Assembly: GCA_964462945.1 (NCBI GenBank)
Contig: CAYWZW010000018.1
Span: 7,143-71,142, forward strand
Direction of reading: 5' to 3'
DNA from: GCA-020343675 sp964462945
GTDB lineage: Bacteria; Planctomycetota; Phycisphaerae; Sedimentisphaerales; Anaerobacaceae
DNA: 64,000 bases
Shown here: one piece after another, positions 27,252-36,176 of the stretch
Layout: every line of letters starts with the position of its first letter
Numbering within the stretch: the first letter of the stretch is position 1
Position numbers and translations under genes: made by a program
Notes under the pieces: generated by a model
What the model was told of the DNA's origin: nothing
Database searches by the model: none
What the model saw: the letters and a program-made list of their open reading frames with translations, nothing else

Positions 27252-29906
27252 CTATGGGGCACTCCGATACAGGCGGATGTCGTCGAAGTACATCTTGCCT
27301 GAGCCGCCTGGGGTTGTCATATTGCCCCGGGTGCCTAAGCCAATCGCGATCCGGTCCACATTCGTCAGGGTAATGCCCTGATTGGCAAGAGCTGACGGAG
27401 GAACGACCCACTCGGTCCAGGTGGTGATCTGTGCCGCCACCGGGTCAGGATGGACCACCACTGCCGGCTGGCCCGTCGCATTCGAAACCGCTACGTAGAG
27501 CGGTTCGGGAGCGTTGCTGGCAATGCCGATATCCTGATGCGCCCACTGCGGACTGACGGTCCCGGTGATCGTGACGTTCGTAAAGACCGCCTGGCACGTG
27601 CGAGCCGCATCGTGGCTGGTCAGCGCCAAACCGACATAGACCGTCGTGCTCATCGGGATGTTCCGCGGCGTAGCGCCTGTGACCGGCTGCCAGGTCGTGC
27701 CGTTGGCCGAATGCGAAACTGTAAAGTTGCCGGCTGCATCCCGCTCCAATTTGACCCAATACGGCGCCGTAACGCCGGTCTGATTCGTGTTGAAGCTGGC
27801 GGCGCCCGTCGTGTCGCGGCCCTGGGAGGCCGCGCCGTTGCTCGGCGTAATCGCCGCAAACGCATGTTTGGAGCCACCATCGAGTGTTTCGCGGATCATC
27901 ACGCCGGCCTTAGCCCAGCCGTTGGTGTTCTGCACGCTCTGGACCTTGGCCACAATTGAGCCGGCCCCGGTGAGCGTCTTGTAAGCAAAGTGAAACTCAT
28001 CGTGATAATTGCCTGCGGTGCCGACGTCCCAGATGTCCGTGCCGGAGGCGGTCATCGTATAGGTCCCGGCCGGAGCCTCCGTAAAGCTGCCGACGGAGCC
28101 TGGAAGACCCCTGAACCAGATCGACAATTCGCCGACGCCTTCCTCGGTCCAGTCACGCACATCCGTCAGCGTCAGTTCCACCTCGGAATACTTCGCGAAG
28201 CCTTGCTTATTGTTGCCGTAGGCAAGCGGCATGGCTTGGTTGCCTCCATGAACAATCGTCTCTTCAGTAAACGAGGGCGTGGCCTCGTCGCCTACCGCCG
28301 CTCCGGTGCCGTTGCCAGCGAAATACGGCGGAGTCCCAGGCACCCCATAGCCAAGCCCGTCATGCCATGCGTACCAGATCTGATTATCGGCGGCATCGTA
28401 ATCCTCGAAGTCGTCTATCACAGCATAGTCAGCCGTCGTGAAGCTCCAGACCTTGCCTACCCAGGGACTGTCGGGATTGGTATCGTTGGCTTCATCCACA
28501 CGCCAGTAGTAAGACGTATTCCACGCGAGCTTGCCGGGTTCGAAACGCTCGTCGCCAAGTGGCTTGGTCCCTTTGTATTCCGGCGACGCTGTTGTGGCAT
28601 TCCTCACCGCTTCTGAATCGGTTCCGAAGTATATCTCATGTGACGCAGCGGGGACTCCGGCTGTCCAGGTGAGAGTTGGCGTCTGGATTACATCCACCGC
28701 CCCATCAACCGGATTCGGATTGGTGATACCGCCCTCCGTGCTGAAGTTCCAGACGTCGCCTTTATACGTATTGAGGCCGTCAAACTCGTCGATACGCCAG
28801 TAATAGAGCTTGGCCGCTTTGAGTGGACCGGGATTGTAGGTCGCCGTTCCTGTGGGAACTCCAACGGTCGCATTCGCGACGGTTTCAAAGTCATCACCGA
28901 AGTACACGGTATGCAATCTTGCTCCATAACCTGGCGTCCAGCTAAGCCGTGTATCTATAGCGACCGAATCGGTCCCATCGGCGGGGACAGGATTAAAGGC
29001 CTTCATGGGTGGAATCGTGAAGCTCCACACATCCCCTTTCCACGGACTCTCGGGATTGATGTCATTGACTTCATCGATTCGCCAGTAATACGTTGTGCCC
29101 GGGACGAGGCCTTCCGGATAGGCAAAACCCGGAAAGCCGGCGACGTAAAACGTTGTAGCCTGGTTGCCTCGGAACGTGCTACCGGTGCCGGTGTTCACGT
29201 CGTCAAAATTGTCGCCCAGGTACACATTGTGTGAGACCGCAAAACTTCCCGCCTCCCAGGAAAGCGTCACCCATGTATCCTCGTGAATGGCACCATCAGC
29301 CGGGTTAGGTTTGGAGGCTTTATTAGGACTCGGTGGCGGCTCCTGACCTAACCATATTCTATCATAATAAGCGTCTACATCACTGCCAGCATGGTCAAAA
29401 CACCAATCTATGTCATTGTTGAAAATTCCGGTTCCACCCACCGTATCACCCGTGTGCTCGTATGCGAAAGTATATGTCTGCGGCTCGGTTGTCAGTTGAA
29501 TTCCAGTCTGAGTCCAGAACGTCTGCCAGTTATACAACGTTCGTCCCATTAGCCTGACCGTAATGGTTCTCGGGGCGTCCGCTCTGGCCATGAAGCTGAT
29601 CGTGTAGGTTACACCCTGCTCAAGTTTCAAGAATGACTGATAAACCTGTAAAGAGCCAGATGCGCCGGGAGGAATGGCGACCTGTAACGCATTTTCTCCC
29701 GACAGGGCTGCTCCGTGAACTACCGACAGACCGGTGAAATTGGCGGCTTCCCATAACCACCATTGGGTGTCCAGATTACCACCACCACCAGTCACGAACG
29801 GCTCATCAAACTCCCAATTGCGAATCTGATTTTGAGCGTTGGCCGGCATTCCGGACAGTCCTAAAACTAAAACAAAAAAAACCAAACAAATCAATTCTCT
29901 ACACAT
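27252..29906 (-). CDS. Large secreted modular protein (carbohydrate-binding-like and Fn3-like modules)
   Basis: About 884 residues from ATG 29906, which has AAAGGAGG six bases upstream. It starts with a signal peptide (LVFFVLVLGLSGMPANA). A carbohydrate-binding-like jelly roll (about 27-190) comes next. Three Fn3-like modules (about 195-490) then repeat NPxDGA, SHxxYxGD, YYWRxDE and VWxF. Last is a jelly-roll region starting VIDDFEDYDA. This final domain is interrupted at about 600-750 by a DUF1349-like concanavalin fold (SIVAKVQSVQNTNGWAKAGV, WVKLERDAAGNFTVSHS). It resumes at EPLYVAVSNATGQPAVV and ends at SGKMYFDDIRLYR. There is no PEP-CTERM tail and no catalytic domain seen. It is probably a surface or extracellular polysaccharide-binding protein. 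Confidence 0.8.
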   Translation of the reverse strand: MCRELICLVFFVLVLGLSGMPANAQNQIRNWEFDEPFVTGGGGNLDTQWWLWEAANFTGLSVVHGAALSGENALQVAIPPGASGSLQVYQSFLKLEQGVTYTISFMARADAPRTITVRLMGRTLYNWQTFWTQTGIQLTTEPQTYTFAYEHTGDTVGGTGIFNNDIDWCFDHAGSDVDAYYDRIWLGQEPPPSPNKASKPNPADGAIHEDTWVTLSWEAGSFAVSHNVYLGDNFDDVNTGTGSTFRGNQATTFYVAGFPGFAYPEGLVPGTTYYWRIDEVNDINPESPWKGDVWSFTIPPMKAFNPVPADGTDSVAIDTRLSWTPGYGARLHTVYFGDDFETVANATVGVPTGTATYNPGPLKAAKLYYWRIDEFDGLNTYKGDVWNFSTEGGITNPNPVDGAVDVIQTPTLTWTAGVPAASHEIYFGTDSEAVRNATTASPEYKGTKPLGDERFEPGKLAWNTSYYWRVDEANDTNPDSPWVGKVWSFTTADYAVIDDFEDYDAADNQIWYAWHDGLGYGVPGTPPYFAGNGTGAAVGDEATPSFTEETIVHGGNQAMPLAYGNNKQGFAKYSEVELTLTDVRDWTEEGVGELSIWFRGLPGSVGSFTEAPAGTYTMTASGTDIWDVGTAGNYHDEFHFAYKTLTGAGSIVAKVQSVQNTNGWAKAGVMIRETLDGGSKHAFAAITPSNGAASQGRDTTGAASFNTNQTGVTAPYWVKLERDAAGNFTVSHSANGTTWQPVTGATPRNIPMSTTVYVGLALTSHDAARTCQAVFTNVTITGTVSPQWAHQDIGIASNAPEPLYVAVSNATGQPAVVVHPDPVAAQITTWTEWVVPPSALANQGITLTNVDRIAIGLGTRGNMTTPGGSGKMYFDDIRLYRSAP

Positions 29907-30381
29907 AATGGTCCTCCTTTGAAAAGATATAGGTTCTAACAACCGAACATGATCTTTACGCTGACTGCCTTTCACGCGCATCAGACCGGACAATACCTTG
30001 TGATGTCACATGATCTCCTTGACGCTTACTTGCTCCGCTCCCTTTTGAAGAGCTCCACAAGAGACAGTTGAAACCTCACGTGTCCTGAAGCCAAAGATCT
30101 ATAGACGCCGCCTCGCTTTTCAATGTACCAAATCCACCGCCCGCTGGTCAAGGAGAATCTCCCGGTCCTAATGGGGCGAGACGCCGCTGCACTGCCACCA
30201 GAACCTCCAGAATGGCTTACACGAACGAGCGATCGGCCGTACCTCGACAGGCAACGCTTTTTGGGCGTTTTTCTTAGCGAATCCGGCCATACCCGGCCTA
30301 TGATGATACCCCCTCGCCAAATTCGCTAATTTTTTCGCGGTTTTCGGGGTCAAGAACGGCGATTTTGGGAACGCAAAAACG
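29907..30381. other. Intergenic region, no gene seen
   Basis: About 475 bp. Short open frames on both strands lack ribosome-binding sites and family features. There is an AT-rich stretch near 30320. The region separates secreted-protein genes from the accessory module. Confidence 0.5.
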
Positions 30382-30873
30382 TCAGTTTAGACCTGTACAG
30401 GTGTGCTCTCTTTTCCAGTGCCGGCTTTGCCTCCGCCGATGGGAGATTTTCTTGTGTCTTTCACCGCACTTCTGACAATACCTGTATCCATGCTCGCGCT
30501 GTTCCCCACAGTCCGCGCACCGTAGGATAGGCTTTTGCTCAGCAGGTTCCTGCTGCGCACTGTTCTTTCGTTCGTGGTAGGCTCGCTTCTTTCGTTGCCG
30601 TTCCCGCTCTTGGGCGCAGTCGGTACAGAACTTGCGCCCGGGCAGACGTTCCCGGCCACAGGCACACCGGGCAATCTCCTTCTTGGCTACGGGCTTCCGT
30701 ATCCCCGTCGGCCTCCTGAAGCCGAACGCCTCAAACAGGTCGAAGTCGTCGTTCGGGTCTTTGTGTCGGCGCCAGTGGCCTTCGCAGATTTGTCGTCCCA
30801 GGCGTTCAGTCAGAGGCCGCCAGCCCATGAACGTCGGCTGTGTGCATCCTTTCGCGTTGCATGTTCCGTCCAT
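30382..30873 (-). CDS. Small zinc-ribbon-like protein of unknown function
   Basis: 163 residues, very basic and Cys-rich. Cysteine pairs occur as CNAKGC near the start, CACG with CTDC (about 90-105) and CADCG with CQKCG (about 137-155), the last two resembling paired zinc ribbons. The C-terminus is Arg/Lys/His-rich (KKISHRRRQSRHWKRE). Family unknown. The composition suggests nucleic-acid binding, as is common in phage or integrated-element genes. It is the last gene of a minus-strand module with the next two genes. Confidence 0.55.
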   Translation of the reverse strand: MDGTCNAKGCTQPTFMGWRPLTERLGRQICEGHWRRHKDPNDDFDLFEAFGFRRPTGIRKPVAKKEIARCACGRERLPGRKFCTDCAQERERQRKKRAYHERKNSAQQEPAEQKPILRCADCGEQREHGYRYCQKCGERHKKISHRRRQSRHWKREHTCTGLN

Positions 30874-30924
30874 GACTCACCTCTTGCCCGTCGGGCATGT
30901 TCTCTGACTATCCTGGTGGCGGGT

Positions 30925-32325
30925 TCATCCGTTCAGCAGTTCCTTGAAGTTGAAGCCGTCTCCGCATTCTAGCGACCGCACCTTTATCCGCAGCCATTCC
31001 TCGCCTTGGGCGTGTTTCAAGATATCGCCCTTGAGTTGCTTCAGGGAGTCAGGTCTTGGTCTGAGCTTATCGGGGTCGATGGCCGGCAGCATCTTGAGGG
31101 CCTTTTCCAGCCGGGTCTCGCGTGACTGCCACGATTTTCGCTCCTCTCTGAGTGCTTCCAGCCTGATGTTGTAAAGGGCAATGAACGCGCCAAGCCGCAT
31201 GTACGGACTTGCGAGCACACCTCCCTTGCCCGGTATATCCAGCCCGACCGCCTCTGCCGCCGCATCGAGGATAGCCTTAACGGCCAGGAACAGCCGAACA
31301 TTCCGCTCGGCAGTATCCAGCCTGTCCCTTAGTTCAGCCCCCACGCTCTGTATGGACTTTCTTGGCTTATCGTCGTCGTTGATCAGCTCTAAGAACAGTT
31401 CTGTGCTCCGGGTAATCCATTGGCTGGGCTTTGCTGGCCCTTTGTAGTAGCCGTTCTCAGCCAGCCAGATTTCCGGGCAATCCTCCAGAACCGCGTAGGC
31501 GTGCCGGAAGCGCTCATCCTCATCACCAAACAAGTATTGATGATACCTGTTCACATAATCTTTCCATTCCGGCAATTCGTCACAGTCGTAGAGCTGCTGG
31601 CCGGTGATGAAGAGCATATCCACAAGCTTCATAGCCTCCTGTGCCGAAAGCTGGCCCTGCTTCCATTTAGCCAGGAGCGGTTCAGCCTCCGTCGTATCCT
31701 CTTTCTGGCAGACCGCCGGCAGCTTGCCGCTGGTGTGGAGATGGTGAATCTCGTCAACGGCCTGCTTGAAGAAACCCTTGCATTCTTCGGGGACGGTGGA
31801 TGCGAAATCTTCGGCGGACTCTATGTCAAGGCAGAGTTCGTCTATCTCCTCTCTGGCCTCCGGGGGTGCTATCACATAGAACCGCTCCTCGATTACATAA
31901 CCCAGACTATACTCGAATTCCAGCTTCTTCTGCCTCTGGGCCGCCACGATGTCCTCGTACTGCTTCCGTGTGACCACACGGGGGCCTAACGACTCGAACA
32001 ACTCGACAGTCCGGCGTTTCTTGGCATCTTGCAGCACGTGGTCAAGGAAGCTGATTTGCAGGCAGGCGTCCGCGCACGTCCATTCCCCCAGCATATACCC
32101 CATGTGAAAGCCCCGGCACAAGGCCATGAACATGTTGTAGTCCCGGACATCGGCCCCTTCCATCGGCGCATTCCGGATGGCCGCTGTATCGGCTTCTGTG
32201 AGGACAGAGTCCCTGCCATGATAGGAGTCGATCAAATCCTGTAGAACGAGCTTCCCGGCCTCCCAGCCGGTCAGCCCCTTGGTAATGATTCTCTTAACCG
32301 CTGTTGCCGTAACCGTCCGTGTCAT
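30925..32325 (-). CDS. Unrecognised 466-residue protein of an accessory module
   Basis: No family recognised. It is mostly alpha-helical and acidic, with no signal peptide or membrane segment. A Cys-rich patch lies at about 70-80 (GEWTCADACLQI) and charged helices fill the C-terminal third (LREERKSWQSRETRLEKALK). The start is four bases from the stop of the helix-turn-helix gene, so the two are likely one transcript. Phage or mobile-element origin is inferred from the company it keeps. Confidence 0.55.
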   Translation of the reverse strand: MTRTVTATAVKRIITKGLTGWEAGKLVLQDLIDSYHGRDSVLTEADTAAIRNAPMEGADVRDYNMFMALCRGFHMGYMLGEWTCADACLQISFLDHVLQDAKKRRTVELFESLGPRVVTRKQYEDIVAAQRQKKLEFEYSLGYVIEERFYVIAPPEAREEIDELCLDIESAEDFASTVPEECKGFFKQAVDEIHHLHTSGKLPAVCQKEDTTEAEPLLAKWKQGQLSAQEAMKLVDMLFITGQQLYDCDELPEWKDYVNRYHQYLFGDEDERFRHAYAVLEDCPEIWLAENGYYKGPAKPSQWITRSTELFLELINDDDKPRKSIQSVGAELRDRLDTAERNVRLFLAVKAILDAAAEAVGLDIPGKGGVLASPYMRLGAFIALYNIRLEALREERKSWQSRETRLEKALKMLPAIDPDKLRPRPDSLKQLKGDILKHAQGEEWLRIKVRSLECGDGFNFKELLNG

Positions 32326-32329
32326 GCCA

Positions 32330-32959
32330 CTATCTCCTTGACCCTATCACCGCGTCCAGGCGTTCCAGTTTGGCGGCCAGTTGCGTTTGCTCGATAGCCT
32401 TGAGCATGGATTGGAGCACTGCCTGCTCCAACTTGGCCTGAGATTCGTCGATCTCGCCGGCCCGGTAGCGCGTTAAGACGGTCTCAAGCTGCTCGCCGAT
32501 ATCGCGGCTGTTCAGTTCTGGACCAATTTTGGTTCTCTGGCCGCCCTTGACGTACTCGCCCTTGAGTTCCCCGAAGTACCGAAGCTGGAGTTCCAGCAAT
32601 TTGTCCGTCTTGACCTTAGATAGGTCGCGCTTGCCGATCTCGGTCTGAATGGCCTTGAGTTGCTCTCCGAGAAGCCGGATTCGGCCCTCCTTGAGCAGGA
32701 AGTATTGCTCCTGTAGAGCTTCAAGCTCCACTGCCTTGGCTTGTGCTATTTGCTCTTGCAGTTCGTGGCTCCAGTTGCTGAGGGTTCCCTTTGAGACTCT
32801 CAGTTCGCTGGCTATCTTGGCAAGGCTATTGCCCTTCGCCCTCAGATGAATGAATCTGCTTTTCTGCTTTTCCTTGCCAAGCTCGTCCGTTTCATTCTCT
32901 TCCTCTGTGGGGATACCTTCGGGGGCGTCAACGTCGTTGATAGTCGCTGTCTGCATCAT
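32330..32959 (-). CDS. Helix-turn-helix protein, small-terminase-like
   Basis: 209 residues. A helix-turn-helix lies at about 35-65 (RFIHLRAKGNSLAKIASELR, then VSKGTLSNWS). A long coiled coil follows (about 65-130, rich in Glu, Gln and Leu), then a helical C-terminus. This layout is shared by phage small terminase subunits and some transposon regulators. No large terminase is nearby. The start overlaps the stop of the upstream 121-residue frame by 4 bp. Confidence 0.6.
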   Translation of the reverse strand: MMQTATINDVDAPEGIPTEEENETDELGKEKQKSRFIHLRAKGNSLAKIASELRVSKGTLSNWSHELQEQIAQAKAVELEALQEQYFLLKEGRIRLLGEQLKAIQTEIGKRDLSKVKTDKLLELQLRYFGELKGEYVKGGQRTKIGPELNSRDIGEQLETVLTRYRAGEIDESQAKLEQAVLQSMLKAIEQTQLAAKLERLDAVIGSRR

Positions 32960-33321
32960 TCAACTCCCTCGTTATGGGTTCGGACGAGTGCTTTGATTGC
33001 GGCCTTGATATGCTCCGGCAGGTCCGGCCAGAGAGTTACGAGCTTGGCCAACTCAGGATCGTCGCCATCCTCGCGCACCATATTCGCACCAAATTCGTGT
33101 TGCGAAAGTGTATTGAAGTGTTCGGAACTGTCGTGACTCTGTTTTTCAGAACTGCCTTCTAACGGCTTCTCGCTGCAATCTGTGGCAGAATTGTCACTGA
33201 TGTGTAGAGGTTCTGTTTCGGCACGTTTTGGGTTCGAATCCCCCCGCCTCCAGTCTCGTTTTTCTGTGGTAAAGGCAATCCGCATTTGGACGCTCGTGTA
33301 TCGTCGGTCGATATACGACAT
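32956..33321 (-). CDS. Hypothetical protein reading through a tRNA/tmRNA 3' fragment
   Basis: 121 codons. The segment DWRRGDSNPKRAE (about 23-35) is the antisense translation of a tRNA/tmRNA 3' end at 33231-33252, a well-known source of spurious or chimeric frames. The later part (LVTLWPDLPEHIKAAIKALV) looks like a real helical protein, and the stop overlaps the next gene's start (ATGA). The C-terminal half may therefore be a genuine small protein with an uncertain start. Confidence 0.4.
   Translation of the reverse strand: MSYIDRRYTSVQMRIAFTTEKRDWRRGDSNPKRAETEPLHISDNSATDCSEKPLEGSSEKQSHDSSEHFNTLSQHEFGANMVREDGDDPELAKLVTLWPDLPEHIKAAIKALVRTHNEGVE
33231..33252 (+). repeat. tRNA or tmRNA 3'-end fragment, probable attachment site
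   Basis: GGTTCGAATCCCCCCGCCTC plus CA is a T-loop, the 3' strand of the T-stem and an acceptor 3' strand. The sequence to its left does not complete a T-stem (TT instead of GG) and no 5' half is present, so it is not a working tRNA. Integrases commonly target this part of tRNA-Ser or tmRNA genes, which makes it a likely attachment-site remnant. No second copy was found in the window. Confidence 0.55.
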
Positions 33322-33342
33322 GCGACATGCGAACGGGATGTC

Positions 33343-35124
33343 CTATTCTGTCTTTTCGCTGTCTTGTCCGGTGTCCGCGGCCTTCTTCCATATCTGCCGT
33401 GCGAGCCTCAGGTTATGAAAGCCTACCTCCTCGGCCTCGCCCATCATGCGTTCGAGCTGAAGTCTGCGCTGGTCATTGGGGTCCTGGATTTCCTTCAAAG
33501 CTCGCTCGGCCCAAGTGCGATTCTTATCAAAAGAGCCGGCCCATGCGAACAGCAGTCCGCCATAGTGGGGATTGTGACAGCTTGTGCACCTTTGTGCAAA
33601 CTCATCAAAGTGCTGCCTGGCCTTGCGGACATCATGGCAATCAATACAGGACAGCCGTCCACTGTGGAAATCAGCGGTGCCCTTCACCGTCCGGGCCGTT
33701 CCTTGCATGGCCAGCTCTTGCGTCTTGTGACAATCGCCGCACTCATGAGGCAGGGGGCGGTATCGTTTCTCTTGTTGACCGTGGCAAGCATCACAGGCCA
33801 GCGACGAGTGAGGTCCCTCCAGTTTGAACGACGCCTGTTGATCGTGGGAGAACATCAGATTGGCTCCCGTCCATCCCGCTTGCGAATGGCACGTGTCGCA
33901 CGAGGCGCGCATCTGTTCTTGATGAGGGTCAGGGTGACATTGTTCACACGTTTTGGGGAGCCCCGCAAAACGAGCCTGAGCGAGTTCTGCCCCGATGTGG
34001 CATCGGCTGCATTCGAGCGTTCTGTGCTTGCCCACAAGAGGGAAGCCCGCGCCTTCGCCGTGAACGTCGGCCACCCAGCGGCCCTTCCAGCCGTGCTCAC
34101 TGTGGCATTGTTGACACGCCTTCTCAAATTGGCCGGAGTGCGGGTCGTCATGACAGAGACCGCAGTCGGCGGGCAGCTTGATAGACTCTATTTCGGCAAG
34201 TCTTGCGCCTTCGAACGGGACTTGATGACACTGATCGCATCTTAGACTGGTATGGTGCTTCTCGATCGGACTTGCAGTGTGTGCTATCATCCCGTGACAG
34301 GCAAGACACTCTACCTTGTCCTTTCCGGCGTGCAATTCGTGCAGGTCTGCGGCGTCAAGCTCTCCGTGATTTCGGAATTCGTGACAGTCCAGACATCGGA
34401 CGTCCGGTATATTGCAGTCCAGGTCAATTTGTTTGGTGTGGCATAGCTGTTCGCAACTGAGCTGCAAACCAACGAATTTGTCGTGGTCAATCTCCGCTTG
34501 GCCTCGCTTGCGTGATTCGGCAGGGACGTCATGGCAATCCCGGCACTTTGTTTCCACCAGGCGAACACCGCTTGTCCTGACCTTTAGAAAATGGCAGATG
34601 AAGCACACCTGGATGCTTACCTTGAAATGCTCTTGGCCCTCGAAGTGACTGTGACAGGTCGTGCAGAGCAGCCGGATGCCGCCCAATTTTGCATCGACGT
34701 GCCCCTGATGGCTGAACTTGTATTTCTGGTCGATATAGGTCACCGGCTCGGACAACAAAGATTCTTTTGTATGGCAGCCCTCCCTGAGGCACGACACGTC
34801 CTCGACCAGGGCGTTCGGCTTGGGGCTGACTCGGCCAAGGAAACAGTCCACGGCCTGAGCGAGGCCGTTGAGCTTGGCTCGGACGATTCCGGGCAAGCCG
34901 GGCTGAACGTGGCACTCCAGGCAGTTGACTTCCGAGTGCCCGGAATCCTGCCAGCTTGCGTAATACGGGTTCATAATATGGCACGAATTGCAGAAACTGG
35001 TCTGTTCGGAAATGGTGATGAGCCCGCCCGAACAAGTTAGGATAAGGAAGACCAGCAGCACGGCAATCTTTTTCGCCTTGCTTCTTGGCCACAGCTTACC
35101 GGCTATCGAACGAAACCTCGACAT
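33343..35124 (-). CDS. Membrane-anchored multihaem cytochrome c with NapC/NirT-type N-terminus
   Basis: 593 residues with an N-terminal transmembrane anchor (IAVLLVFLILTCSGGLITI, about 20-38), then CNSCH and CLECH as in NapC/NirT quinol dehydrogenases. I count 17 CXXCH motifs plus one CX3CH (CEQLCH) and one CX4CH (CLREGCH), so up to 19 haems. The last 75 residues lack haem motifs and are charged helices. It is probably an electron conduit from the quinol pool to the periplasm. It is the last gene of the minus-strand array, 61 bp after another multihaem cytochrome. Confidence 0.85.
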   Translation of the reverse strand: MSRFRSIAGKLWPRSKAKKIAVLLVFLILTCSGGLITISEQTSFCNSCHIMNPYYASWQDSGHSEVNCLECHVQPGLPGIVRAKLNGLAQAVDCFLGRVSPKPNALVEDVSCLREGCHTKESLLSEPVTYIDQKYKFSHQGHVDAKLGGIRLLCTTCHSHFEGQEHFKVSIQVCFICHFLKVRTSGVRLVETKCRDCHDVPAESRKRGQAEIDHDKFVGLQLSCEQLCHTKQIDLDCNIPDVRCLDCHEFRNHGELDAADLHELHAGKDKVECLACHGMIAHTASPIEKHHTSLRCDQCHQVPFEGARLAEIESIKLPADCGLCHDDPHSGQFEKACQQCHSEHGWKGRWVADVHGEGAGFPLVGKHRTLECSRCHIGAELAQARFAGLPKTCEQCHPDPHQEQMRASCDTCHSQAGWTGANLMFSHDQQASFKLEGPHSSLACDACHGQQEKRYRPLPHECGDCHKTQELAMQGTARTVKGTADFHSGRLSCIDCHDVRKARQHFDEFAQRCTSCHNPHYGGLLFAWAGSFDKNRTWAERALKEIQDPNDQRRLQLERMMGEAEEVGFHNLRLARQIWKKAADTGQDSEKTE

Positions 35125-35185
35125 TTCACATCTCTGAAAGAACTCTCTGCGTTTTGTGCCTATGCAATGATCAAGTTACGGACTG

Positions 35186-36145
35186 TCATAGAGAAAGCTC
35201 AACGTTTGCCAGCATAATAACATCTGTGTCTTGGTAAGACCGCCGTTGGAGCCGGACCACAGCCTTTGCGATGTCCGCAGGCACTTCGAGGTTCCAGGTC
35301 AGCATCCGGCGAGCGCGAATTGCCGTCGAGAGTTCAGGCGCCAGCTCGCGTTGTCCCAGCACAATCTCGCGCCCTTGTTTATCCACAGCGATCACCTGAA
35401 GATCGAGCACCCGGAATCCTAAATCACCCGTGGGCAGATCGTGGGGCAGATTATTCGTAATCCGCAACGTCAACAGAGAATCGTTTCTTGTGCCCCGTAC
35501 GGTGAGGATTTTGCCGCTGATATAATCGCCTAAGATGGAGAAATCATGCCGTCTCAAAACCATCTGCTTCTCCATCGCGACAAGAAGGTGGGATATCCCT
35601 TCCGTCGGCTGGGTGACCTTTCGCGCGACCGCTTCCATGTGGCATTGTTGACAGGTTTCCTTCTTGCCTGCGGCGGAGTCCCATTCTTCGAGCGTTCCCT
35701 GATGGCACGTGCCGCAGATTTTGCCGCTGCGATAGAACTCCGGGCGAATGCCGACAGGATGCGGCGTCACGTTGCCCGTCGGCTCAATCGGCCCGGTGAG
35801 TTTGCCCTGGTCCAGATGGCAACAGACGCAGGTGATCCCTTCTTCTCTGTGGGATGCGCGCGCCCGTGGAGCCTGATCGGTAACCTCCGGCTCCGGGGCG
35901 TGGCAGCTCAGACAGCTCTCGAATGCATAATCATCAGTGGCCTGCCGGAACTCGGCGTTGATGTATGCCTTCGCGTGGTCGGACTGGGCCCACTCCTGGT
36001 AGATCTCAACGTGACATTTTCCGCATTCCTTGGCCTTAGGGATTTCGTCGGTGACTGTGGTGAGGTGCTCGAACGACGCGCAGCCGGCCAGACCGACGAA
36101 CAGAGCCACCCCCCAGCCCAACACGCGGCAAAGGCGGTCCGTCAT
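35186..36145 (-). CDS. Five-haem cytochrome c lipoprotein (cytochrome c554-like)
   Basis: About 319 residues from ATG 36145, giving a lipobox (ALFVGLAGC). Five CXXCH motifs are seen: CGKCH, CLSCH, CVCCH, CGTCH and CQQCH, all in the first 190 residues. The spacing and the CGKCHVEIYQEWAQSDHAKA segment resemble cytochrome c554-type proteins. The C-terminal third is beta-rich (LTLRITNNLPHDLPTGDLGF) and haem-free. It starts 31 bp after the aminotransferase stop, so it is probably co-transcribed and exchanges electrons with the membrane cytochrome downstream. The longer frame to 36205 has no signal peptide. Confidence 0.8.
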   Translation of the reverse strand: MTDRLCRVLGWGVALFVGLAGCASFEHLTTVTDEIPKAKECGKCHVEIYQEWAQSDHAKAYINAEFRQATDDYAFESCLSCHAPEPEVTDQAPRARASHREEGITCVCCHLDQGKLTGPIEPTGNVTPHPVGIRPEFYRSGKICGTCHQGTLEEWDSAAGKKETCQQCHMEAVARKVTQPTEGISHLLVAMEKQMVLRRHDFSILGDYISGKILTVRGTRNDSLLTLRITNNLPHDLPTGDLGFRVLDLQVIAVDKQGREIVLGQRELAPELSTAIRARRMLTWNLEVPADIAKAVVRLQRRSYQDTDVIMLANVELSL

Positions 36146-36176
36146 TGGCTGGCGGTCAATGCCGGATCGCCGCGCA

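Noticed and set aside
30168..30353. Open frame of 61 codons on the minus strand
   Set aside because: No ribosome-binding site, no family resemblance and a composition like the surrounding non-coding sequence.
32890..33252. A complete tmRNA ending at 33252
   Set aside because: The GGTTTCGAC-type 5' end, tag reading frame and pseudoknots are not visible, the T-stem is broken, and the span overlaps a coding gene.
33163..33252. An intact tRNA-Ser
   Set aside because: No matching GGAGG 5' acceptor strand, D-arm or anticodon arm precedes the 3' fragment.
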